NCBI GenBank assembly: GCA_013205585.1
Contig: JABMML010000122.1
Coordinates: 1 to 6,880, forward strand
Direction of reading: 5' to 3'
Length of the DNA: 6,880 bases
Source of the DNA: Chitinophagaceae bacterium
Lineage (GTDB): Bacteria > Bacteroidota > Bacteroidia > Chitinophagales > Chitinophagaceae
Positions 1 through 6,059 of the stretch are shown here, piece by piece; positions within the stretch are counted from its first letter, which is position 1; every line of letters begins with the position of its first letter. The notes below the pieces were generated by a model, which was not told the origin of the DNA, searched no databases, and was given only the letters and a program-made list of their open reading frames with translations. The position numbers and the translations under genes were made by a program.

Positions 1-535
1 GTTTTTAAGAATAGTGAAACTAATGCTAGGTACTTTTCAAAAGCCTACCTTTGAATTATCCAATAAAATTAGTGAAATAGAAAGAACTATTTTCTTAAAA
101 GACTATCGTAAAGTATTATTAGAGGAGCTATATTTTATAAAATCTCAATCTAGAATTTTAAAAAAAGTATTACATATAACCCAGTCTGTAATTGAACAAT
201 CTGCAGATAATTTCCGTGCTTCTTACCAATATCAAGATATTAAAGATGAATTATTAAACCTACTTACTTACAATGAAGAATCTGTTGAAAATGCAAACCA
301 ATTAATGACTACTTATTTATCGATTAGCGATCAAAAGAATAATGAAGTGGTTCGATTATTGACCATTTTCTCTGCCTTCTTTTTACCCCTAACATTTATA
401 GCAGGTGTTTACGGTATGAACTTTGATTTTATGCCAGAATTGAATTGGAAATGGGGTTACTTTTTCTCCATTGGATTTATGTTATTAGTTGTCATTGTAA
501 TTTACTTGTGGTTTAGAAGAAAGAGAATACTTTAA
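1..535 (+). CDS. corA: CorA-family magnesium/divalent cation transporter, C-terminal part (5' truncated)
   Basis: This is the C-terminal half of a CorA-type Mg2+ channel, an inner-membrane homopentamer that passes Mg2+ (sometimes Co2+ or Ni2+) into the cytoplasm. The reading frame is open to the window edge (first full codon at 2), so the GTG at 14 is not a true start; about 177 codons are present of a usual 310-350. A long charged helical stretch, the CorA stalk, occupies roughly 50-350. It is followed by a hydrophobic segment (about 355-412) that leads straight into the family signature Tyr-Gly-Met-Asn at 410-421. A short acidic/aromatic periplasmic loop and a second transmembrane segment (about 450-515) come next. 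The protein ends in a basic Arg/Lys tail, which fits a cytoplasmic C-terminus. It converges on the lipoprotein gene downstream, and a strong hairpin separates them. It has no evident functional link to the rest of the window. Confidence 0.95.
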   Translation, partial: FLRIVKLMLGTFQKPTFELSNKISEIERTIFLKDYRKVLLEELYFIKSQSRILKKVLHITQSVIEQSADNFRASYQYQDIKDELLNLLTYNEESVENANQLMTTYLSISDQKNNEVVRLLTIFSAFFLPLTFIAGVYGMNFDFMPELNWKWGYFFSIGFMLLVVIVIYLWFRRKRIL

Positions 536-561
536 ATAATTATTACCTTCTCCCAAAAACA

Positions 562-594
562 AAACCCTTGTAAATACTAGATTTACAAGGGTTT
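562..594. terminator. Intrinsic terminator hairpin between convergent genes
   Basis: A perfect 14-bp inverted repeat (562-575 against 581-594, no mismatch) flanks a 5-base loop (ACTAG). It starts 27 bases after the corA stop and lies 23 bases beyond the stop of the - strand lipoprotein gene. Read on the - strand, the stem is followed by a T-rich run (complement of 555-561: T, G, then five T), the classical intrinsic pattern. On the + strand the downstream tail is only AT-rich. It is therefore best supported as the terminator of the lipoprotein gene, and probably serves corA too. Confidence 0.85.
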
Positions 595-616
595 ATAAAT
601 AATCTAACCTAGCTTA

Positions 617-1060
617 TTACGATTTAGCTGCTATTTTGAATGTTTTGGTAGCCGTATTAGTGCTTTTAGACTTAGAAGTAACTACCACCGTAGCTGTTGA
701 TAAAACTCCTGCTGTTAAACTATTAATAGAAATAGCATTAGTAGCAGCTGTAGTGCTTGAAATATTTTTATTGAATATAGAACTGTTATCTGAATCCTTA
801 GTTACTTTAACATCAATGGTCACTCCATCCTTTGGTAAGGTAGAAGTTACATTTACATTAATGTCCTGTGCACCACCTATGGCTCCATAAATTTTTGTAT
901 AATCAATTTCAGTGCTTACAGGAATTTCCACTTTAAAAGCAATATCTAATTCTGGAACAACCACTACCGGAGGTATCACTGGCGCAGGAGAATCGCCCCC
1001 TTTACTACATGCCATAAGCATGAAAGGAAGGGCTACTAGTAAAATTTTATACTTTCTCAT
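617..1060 (-). CDS. Small putative lipoprotein, uncharacterised
   Basis: I do not recognise this 147-residue protein by family. The N-terminus is a lipoprotein signal: basic n-region (MRKYK), hydrophobic core, and lipobox Leu-Met-Ala-Cys with Cys18 as the lipidated residue. After CSKGGDS comes a proline/valine-rich hinge (residues about 25-37). The rest (about 38-147) is rich in Ser, Thr, Val, Ile and Asn with alternating hydrophobic residues, suggesting one beta-sandwich (Ig-like) domain. It has no Cys after Cys18 and no catalytic motif that I can identify. The start is the ATG at 1058-1060, placed correctly for the signal peptide; no Shine-Dalgarno is visible, as is common in Bacteroidota. 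Translation ends in two consecutive in-frame TAA codons (617-619, then 614-616). It is transcribed divergently from the receptor operon and convergently with corA, so it is probably monocistronic. An envelope anchoring or binding role is only a guess. Confidence 0.8.
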   Translation of the reverse strand: MRKYKILLVALPFMLMACSKGGDSPAPVIPPVVVVPELDIAFKVEIPVSTEIDYTKIYGAIGGAQDINVNVTSTLPKDGVTIDVKVTKDSDNSSIFNKNISSTTAATNAISINSLTAGVLSTATVVVTSKSKSTNTATKTFKIAAKS

Positions 1061-1093
1061 ATTGAAACAATTTAATAAAGATATTATTAAGAA

Positions 1094-1124
1094 TAAAGGT
1101 AATATTTTACTAAATTACTACAAA
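1094..1124 (-). promoter_or_regulatory. Candidate Bacteroidota-type promoter for the lipoprotein gene
   Basis: On the - strand, TTTG (complement of 1121-1124) is followed after 19 bases by TACCTTTA (complement of 1094-1101). The second element matches the Bacteroidota -7 consensus TAnnTTTG at all but its last base, and the spacing fits the -33/-7 arrangement described for the Bacteroidota primary sigma factor. Transcription would begin some 25 bases upstream of the ATG at 1060. This is a motif match by eye in AT-rich DNA, so it is suggestive only. Confidence 0.45.
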
Positions 1125-1179
1125 ATGAATTCCTAGTGAATTTTAAGTTGGTTTTCTTAGATTTATCTCCAATTTACCC

Positions 1180-1227
1180 TTACCATTCGCCTATTTGGGA
1201 AAAAAGAACTAGGTCAGTTACCATTCG
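1180..1227. repeat. 10-bp direct repeat TTACCATTCG in the divergent intergenic region
   Basis: TTACCATTCG occurs exactly twice, at 1180-1189 and 1218-1227 (start-to-start distance 38). Two related TTACCC hexamers lie nearby at 1174-1179 and 1248-1253, so four TTACC cores on the same strand fall within 80 bases. The region lies between divergently transcribed genes and contains no gene, so a regulator-binding cluster is possible. No known operator is recognised. Confidence 0.5.
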
Positions 1228-1246
1228 TGTAATTATGTGTAATCAT
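1227..1246. repeat. Tandem 10-bp repeat GTGTAAT(T/C)AT
   Basis: Two head-to-tail copies, GTGTAATTAT at 1227-1236 and GTGTAATCAT at 1237-1246, differ at one base. The period of 10 bases equals about one helical turn, so both copies would face the same side of DNA. They abut the second TTACCATTCG copy, about 100 bases upstream of the first operon gene. The repeat is seen directly; a protein-binding role is inference. Confidence 0.5.
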
Positions 1247-1280
1247 CTTACCCAAATTCCTTCACAACGCGCAATAATTC

Positions 1281-1298
1281 AGTTATTTAAGAATAACT
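1281..1298. repeat. Short inverted repeat upstream of the receptor operon
   Basis: AGTTATT (1281-1287) and its exact complement AATAACT (1292-1298) flank a 4-base spacer (TAAG). The stem is 7 bp and AT-rich, so it is weak as an RNA hairpin but could be a dyad operator. It ends 44 bases before the first ATG of the operon. Confidence 0.4.
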
Positions 1299-1304
1299 TG
1301 TAAA

Positions 1305-1326
1305 GGAATTTTAAAGCTGGAATTCC
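1305..1326. repeat. Short inverted repeat just before the first operon start codon
   Basis: GGAATT (1305-1310) and AATTCC (1321-1326) form a 6-bp dyad around a 10-base spacer, ending 16 bases before the ATG at 1343. It could be an operator half-site pair or a weak leader hairpin near the start codon. No T-run follows, so it does not look like a terminator. A 6-bp dyad can arise by chance. Confidence 0.3.
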
Positions 1327-1342
1327 AATAAGTTTTGTCAAG

Positions 1343-2092
1343 ATGTTAAAGAAGTTTTTATTTATTTCTGTTTTTGTTGCCTTGCTAACGCCTTTTCATA
1401 CTCTATATGCACAAGTTTCTGTAAAAGACAGTCTTATCTATTCTGAGGCGGTTAAAAATGTAGTAGCCACTTACCATAAAAATATTGGCGACCAAACGGG
1501 CAAATACAACGGAAGTCAAAATGCAGGCTATACCATTTCTTTTTACGAAGGACATCCCTATTTTTTTAAAGATGAATTAAGTAAGGGTAGCATCACTTAC
1601 GATCATGTAGTTTTCGATAATGTTGCATTATTATACGACGAAGCCAAGGACTGGGTTATTTTACAAGACAGTACCCACCGTATTCAATTAGTAAGTCAGA
1701 GACTGCAAGGCTTTACCGTATTTGACCAGCCATTTATACGTTTAGAAAAAAATGCCAATACACCTATTGTATCCACTGGCTTTTATCAAGTACTGTATGA
1801 TGGAAAAATTAAACTGTATAAGAAAGAAGTTAAAATAATTAAAGAGAAATTCACCAATACCCCTGAACTAAAAGTTTTATTTGAAAAGCTTAATTACTAC
1901 TATATCAAAAAAGCAGATCGTTTTTATCGAATTGTAAAAAAGAAAGACTTTTTGAAAATTTTTAATGATAAGGGTAAAGAGTTAAATGATTTTATAAGTG
2001 ACTCAAAATTGAATTTTAGAAAGGATAAAGACAATACACTTACTAAGCTTGTTACCTATTACGATCAATTAACATCCACTGAAATTAAATAA
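1343..2092 (+). CDS. Secreted protein of unknown function, first gene of the receptor operon
   Basis: The 249-residue product has a clear type I signal peptide: MLKKF n-region, hydrophobic core at about 5-17, and probable cleavage after Ala23 (LYA|Q). No lipobox is present. The mature N-terminal half (about 60-150) is rich in aromatic and beta-prone residues. The C-terminal half (about 155-249) is strongly basic and looks helical, with Lys/Tyr-rich stretches around 185-202 and a segment near 223-243 (FRKDKD, then YYDQL). I have an impression that similar short proteins occur next to Bacteroidota TonB receptors, but I know no named domain or function. No transmembrane segment follows the signal peptide, so it should be periplasmic or exported further. 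The ATG at 1343 is the natural start because the signal peptide begins there. Only 4 bases separate its TAA from the probable TTG start of the receptor, so the two are almost certainly cotranscribed and perhaps translationally coupled. Confidence 0.8.
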   Translation: MLKKFLFISVFVALLTPFHTLYAQVSVKDSLIYSEAVKNVVATYHKNIGDQTGKYNGSQNAGYTISFYEGHPYFFKDELSKGSITYDHVVFDNVALLYDEAKDWVILQDSTHRIQLVSQRLQGFTVFDQPFIRLEKNANTPIVSTGFYQVLYDGKIKLYKKEVKIIKEKFTNTPELKVLFEKLNYYYIKKADRFYRIVKKKDFLKIFNDKGKELNDFISDSKLNFRKDKDNTLTKLVTYYDQLTSTEIK

Positions 2093-2096
2093 TAGA

Positions 2097-4871
2097 TTGC
2101 CTACATTTTTAAAATATATTACTGTTATGATGGCCTTAGCTTTGGCCAGCACTAGCTATGCGCAGTCCGATACCAGCAGTAAAATAAGCCTAGAGGTAAA
2201 TAATGCAAGCCTATACAGTGTAGTTGAAAAAATAGAATCACAAACTTATTTTCATTTTTATTATGATAGCAGTAGCCTAGGTAATTTTACCATTAGCTAT
2301 ACAACTACTCCTAAAAAAATAACCACTGCCTTAGCGGAAATATTTACGCCCTTGGGCATTCAATTTTATTTCGATAATCAGAATAATATTTTTTTAACAA
2401 AATCGAAACTACTAAGCTTAGCCATCAATGATTATTTTTTTACTGGCATAAAGCAAACTTCTTTAACCGCCAGCAAGGACCTTGCTTTTGAAACAGAAGA
2501 AATTGGCCCTATTCAAGAAGCCTTAGTAGATAAAAAAATATATGAAGTTGGCGATAAAGCACTAAGCGGTACTCAAAATATTATTGCACTAGCAGGCTAT
2601 ATTAAAGACAGTAAAACAGGTGAGCCAGTTGGAGGCGCTTCTGTATATATTGACAAACCAAGAATTGGCGCTACTACCGACCAATATGGTTTTTACAGTA
2701 TCTCTCTTCCCAAGGGACGCCATATACTCAATATTCAAAGCATTGGTATGCGCGATGTGAAAAGACAAATTATTTTATACAGCAATGGCAATATGGATGT
2801 TGATTTACAAGGCAGTATTATGTCTCTTAAAAGAGTGGTTATATCTGCGCAAAAAATGAGCAATGTAAGGGGCACACAAATGGGCGTTCAAAAACTAGAT
2901 ATAAAAACAGTAAAGCAAGTGCCTGTTGTTTTTGGAGAAGCCGATATATTAAGAGTAGTTACTACCCTACCTGGTGTGAAAACAGTGGGTGAGGCAAGTA
3001 CTGGCTTAAATGTAAGAGGCGGTTCTTCCGACCAAAACTTAATTTTATTTAACGACGCCACTATTTATAACCCTGCACATTTCTTTGGCATGTTTTCGGC
3101 GTTCAATCCTGAATTAATTAATTCAGTTGAATTATATAAAGCCAGTATACCTGCAAGTTATGGCGGAAGGCTTTCTTCCGTATTAGATATCACCAGCAGA
3201 GAAGGCAATAAAAAAGAATTCACAGGGTCTGCGGGTATTGGTTTATTAACCAGCAGACTAAATATTGAAGGCCCTTTAGTAAAAGATAAATCGTCCTTTA
3301 TATTGGGTGGAAGAACTACTTATTCTAATTGGTTGTTTAATTATTTGCCTGAAGATTATAAAAATAGCAGAGCTGATTTTTATGACCTTAACCTAATTGT
3401 GAATCATCAAATAGATAAAAAAAATACAGTTTATTTCACTGGCTATTTAAGTAATGATAAGTTCAATTTAAATAGCGACACGGCTTATAGCTATGGCAAT
3501 AAAAACCTATCTGTTAAATGGAAACATATTTACACTACTAAATTAAATAGCTTAATTACAGTAGGTAATGACAATTACAATTACGCTATCAATAGCCAAA
3601 AACTTCCACTAACTGCTTATCAATTAAGTTTCAGCATTAACCAATCTTATTTCAAAGCACATTTTAATTATAATATTAATAGCAAGCATAGTATTGACTA
3701 TGGAGTCAATTCAATTTACTATTCTTTAAACCCAGGTAATTATATACCACTGGGAGAAAAGTCGCTCATCAAACCAGATATCATTCCTACAGAACAAGCA
3801 CTAGAATCGGCCTTATACGCAAGTGAACATTACACCATTACTAGTGCCCTTAAATTAGATGCAGGCATTCGTTTTTCAGTATTCAATGCATTAGGCCCTA
3901 AATCCGTTAATGAATATGCTGCAGGCATTCCTAGAACAGAAGAAAATATTTTAAGATCGGTTAATTATGCAAGTGGTGATATTGTTAAAACATACGGAGG
4001 CCCAGAATACAGATTAGCTTTACGCTATGTTATTGACGAAACTTTTTCTTTAAAAGCAAGTTACAATACGCAACGCCAATACATTCACTCCTTATCCAAT
4101 ACCACGGCCATGGCCCCTACCGATGTATGGAAATTAAGTGACCCCAATATTAAACCGCAAATAGGCGATCAACTCTCTTTTGGATTGTACAAGAATTTAA
4201 AATCAAATACGATTGAAACTTCTTTTGAAGTATATTATAAAAACATTGAAAACTATTTGGATTTTAAGAGTGGTGCCAAACTGGTTATGAATAAAAATAT
4301 AGAAACCGATGTGATTGGCACTAAAGGAAAAGCATATGGAGTAGAGTTATTAGTGAAAAAACTTTCAGGTAAATTAAATGGATGGATTAGTTATACTTGG
4401 TCTCGTATTTTACTACGCATGAACGACCCTACAGCGGGTGAAATAATTAACAAAGGGAATTTCTACCCTGGTAACTATGATAAACCAAATGATATAACCG
4501 TTATTGCCAATTACCGTTTTAGTCACCGCTTTAGCATTTCAATGAATAGCAATTATAGTACCGGTAGGCCTATTACCCTGCCAATTGGTTTATTTAGCTA
4601 CGCTGGCTCTATGCGTACTTTATACGCCGAAAGAAATGCTTACCGCATTCCCGATTATTTTAGAACCGATTTTTCTATGAATATCGAAGGCAATCATAAA
4701 GTGAATCAGATTTTCCATAATTCATGGTCCATTGGAGTGTATAATTTAACAGGGCGTAAAAACCCTTATTCAATTTACTATGTTTCTGAAAATGGAATGG
4801 TGAATGGATACAAGCTTTCTATTTTTGGCAATGCCATTCCTTATATTAATTTAAATATTAAGTTTAAATAA
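2097..4871 (+). CDS. TonB-dependent outer-membrane receptor with STN, carboxypeptidase-regulatory-like, plug and barrel domains
   Basis: This 924-residue protein should be an outer-membrane gate energised by TonB-ExbBD; its substrate is unknown. Domains in order: signal peptide (1-22, cleavage after SYA, before Gln23); STN (secretin/TonB short N-terminal) domain about 29-101; a linker about 102-163; a carboxypeptidase-regulatory-like beta-sandwich about 164-228 (GYIKDSKTGEPVGGASVYI, then DQYGFYSISLPKG); a TonB-box-like stretch SLKRVVISA at 243-251; a plug about 265-370, with RGGSSDQN at 307-314 and YGGRLSSVLDI at 355-365; and a beta-barrel about 371-924 ending in an alternating strand NLNIKFK. 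Length is normal for the class. It differs from SusC: no SusD follows, and the DUF4249 gene lies 6 bases downstream. The start is probably TTG at 2097: an in-frame TAA at 2070-2072 blocks upstream extension, and the next Met (residue 11) would leave too short a signal peptide. An STN domain often means sigma/anti-sigma signalling, but none is encoded here. Confidence 0.95.
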   Translation: MPTFLKYITVMMALALASTSYAQSDTSSKISLEVNNASLYSVVEKIESQTYFHFYYDSSSLGNFTISYTTTPKKITTALAEIFTPLGIQFYFDNQNNIFLTKSKLLSLAINDYFFTGIKQTSLTASKDLAFETEEIGPIQEALVDKKIYEVGDKALSGTQNIIALAGYIKDSKTGEPVGGASVYIDKPRIGATTDQYGFYSISLPKGRHILNIQSIGMRDVKRQIILYSNGNMDVDLQGSIMSLKRVVISAQKMSNVRGTQMGVQKLDIKTVKQVPVVFGEADILRVVTTLPGVKTVGEASTGLNVRGGSSDQNLILFNDATIYNPAHFFGMFSAFNPELINSVELYKASIPASYGGRLSSVLDITSREGNKKEFTGSAGIGLLTSRLNIEGPLVKDKSSFILGGRTTYSNWLFNYLPEDYKNSRADFYDLNLIVNHQIDKKNTVYFTGYLSNDKFNLNSDTAYSYGNKNLSVKWKHIYTTKLNSLITVGNDNYNYAINSQKLPLTAYQLSFSINQSYFKAHFNYNINSKHSIDYGVNSIYYSLNPGNYIPLGEKSLIKPDIIPTEQALESALYASEHYTITSALKLDAGIRFSVFNALGPKSVNEYAAGIPRTEENILRSVNYASGDIVKTYGGPEYRLALRYVIDETFSLKASYNTQRQYIHSLSNTTAMAPTDVWKLSDPNIKPQIGDQLSFGLYKNLKSNTIETSFEVYYKNIENYLDFKSGAKLVMNKNIETDVIGTKGKAYGVELLVKKLSGKLNGWISYTWSRILLRMNDPTAGEIINKGNFYPGNYDKPNDITVIANYRFSHRFSISMNSNYSTGRPITLPIGLFSYAGSMRTLYAERNAYRIPDYFRTDFSMNIEGNHKVNQIFHNSWSIGVYNLTGRKNPYSIYYVSENGMVNGYKLSIFGNAIPYINLNIKFK

Positions 4872-4877
4872 GTCAAT

Positions 4878-6047
4878 ATGAAAAAGATAATTATCTATAG
4901 CTTATTCATTCTTGGTCTTTGGGCTTGCAAGGAAAAATATATTTCCCCTGTCGTCTCCCCTAATACCGGCTACTTAGTGGTAGAAGGTATTATTAATAGC
5001 GGTGCTGGAGAAACCAATATCATACTAAGTAGAACGGTGGCCTTGTCTTCCAATGCCATTAACTACGAGAGAGGCGCTAAAGTAAATGTAGAAGGAGATG
5101 ATAATAGCCTTTATCCTTTAAAAGAAATATCAAATGGGCATTACAGTGTTTCAAAATTGAATTTAAACGCTAATAAAAAATATAGAATCAATATTGCAAC
5201 AATGGATGGTAAAAAATACTTATCCAATTTTGCTGCAGTGAAAAATAATCCAGCTATTGATAGTATAAATTATAAAACAGAAAGCCAAGGCCTACAGTTT
5301 TATGTAGACACCCACGACCCTACTAATAATACTAAGTATTACCAATGGGATTATACCGAAACCTGGGAATTTCATTCTCCATTCCAAACTTATTTAAAAT
5401 ATAAAATAGCGAACAGCTCTAAAGGACAACAATACAGCGTGGTATTTTCCGACTCCACCAGATTTGGATTTGATATGGGCCAGTACATTTGTTGGAAAAC
5501 TGAAAATTCAAGTTCTATACTAACAGGTTCTACTGCCACTTTGAGTAGCGATATGATTCACTTACCTATTCTTTCTATTTCTCCAGCTTCTTGGAAATTA
5601 AGTGTATTATATAGTGTTAATGTAAGGCAGTATAGTTTAAGCAAGGGTCGTTATGAATTTTTACAAAGAATGAAAAAAAATACAGAAGGCACAGGTTCTA
5701 TATTTGATGCGCAGCCTTCTGAATTATCTGGTAATATTTATTGCACAACCAACAACGACCCTGTCATTGGCTACATAGATATTTGCCCTGTGCAAGAAAA
5801 AAGAATTTTTGTTGACCCTTATAAAGTGCCTAATTGGGCTTATTGGTTATACAAACCTAATTGTACAGAAATTGATGTAACTAATAATAGTGATAGTATT
5901 CAATTGAAGTCCGTCAACTTACTGCCCACTAATTATAAAGATATTAATGCAATGACGGGAGCAATTATTAGTTTTTATGCTGCCCCCCCTGAATGCGTGG
6001 ACTGCAGACTTCGTGGATCTAATATTAAACCCTCTTTTTGGAAATAA
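4878..6047 (+). CDS. DUF4249-family lipoprotein, partner gene of the TonB receptor
   Basis: The 389-residue protein matches DUF4249 as I know it. The N-terminal segment has YLVVEGIIN (about 32-40), LSRTV (50-54), GAKVNVEGDD (66-75) and a Tyr/Asp-rich VDTHDPTNNTKYYQWDYTETWEF (143-165). The end is the typical CVDCRLRGSNIKPSFW. The signal is lipoprotein-type: MKK, hydrophobic core, Leu-Trp-Ala-Cys with Cys17 lipidated; Trp at -2 is unusual. The next residues, Lys-Glu-Lys, only partly resemble the acidic Bacteroidota surface-export signal, so periplasmic or surface location is open. Besides Cys17 there are six cysteines (205, 289, 303, 329, 373, 376), an even number that could form disulfides, including a C-terminal CxxC. 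DUF4249 genes commonly sit beside TonB receptors of this type, and here the ATG is 6 bases after the receptor stop. A SusD-like accessory role is inference; the molecular function is unknown. Confidence 0.9.
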   Translation: MKKIIIYSLFILGLWACKEKYISPVVSPNTGYLVVEGIINSGAGETNIILSRTVALSSNAINYERGAKVNVEGDDNSLYPLKEISNGHYSVSKLNLNANKKYRINIATMDGKKYLSNFAAVKNNPAIDSINYKTESQGLQFYVDTHDPTNNTKYYQWDYTETWEFHSPFQTYLKYKIANSSKGQQYSVVFSDSTRFGFDMGQYICWKTENSSSILTGSTATLSSDMIHLPILSISPASWKLSVLYSVNVRQYSLSKGRYEFLQRMKKNTEGTGSIFDAQPSELSGNIYCTTNNDPVIGYIDICPVQEKRIFVDPYKVPNWAYWLYKPNCTEIDVTNNSDSIQLKSVNLLPTNYKDINAMTGAIISFYAAPPECVDCRLRGSNIKPSFWK

Positions 6048-6059
6048 ACTACCTACACT

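Noticed and set aside
14..16. GTG as the start of a short CorA-like protein
   Set aside because: The frame is open upstream to the window edge and the product begins in the middle of the CorA cytoplasmic domain, so this is an internal valine codon of a truncated gene.
636..890. Open frame of 84 codons on the + strand
   Set aside because: It lies wholly antisense to the lipoprotein gene. Its Val/Leu-rich composition is the mirror of the Ser/Thr/Asn-rich codons on the - strand, and it has no signal or context.
912..1136. Open frame of 74 codons on the + strand
   Set aside because: It is antisense to the lipoprotein signal peptide and hinge and runs through the candidate - strand promoter, with no recognisable protein features.
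1158..1165. TAGATTTA as a -7 promoter element for the operon
   Set aside because: The element itself is near consensus, but no -33 TTTG lies about 19-21 bases upstream, so it is likely chance in AT-rich DNA.
1330..1337. AAGTTTTG as a -7 promoter element for the operon
   Set aside because: It matches 7 of 8 bases of TAnnTTTG, but no TTTG lies at the right distance upstream, and it would leave almost no leader before the ATG at 1343.
1061..1342. CRISPR array, small RNA gene or riboswitch in the intergenic region
   Set aside because: The repeats are 10 bases long with no regular repeat-spacer pattern. There is no strong GC-rich fold, no terminator T-run and no recognised riboswitch core.
2097..4871. 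Naming the receptor SusC/RagA or a FecA-type siderophore receptor
   Set aside because: No SusD homolog follows, and nothing in the sequence shows iron or siderophore transport. Only the general receptor class is supported.
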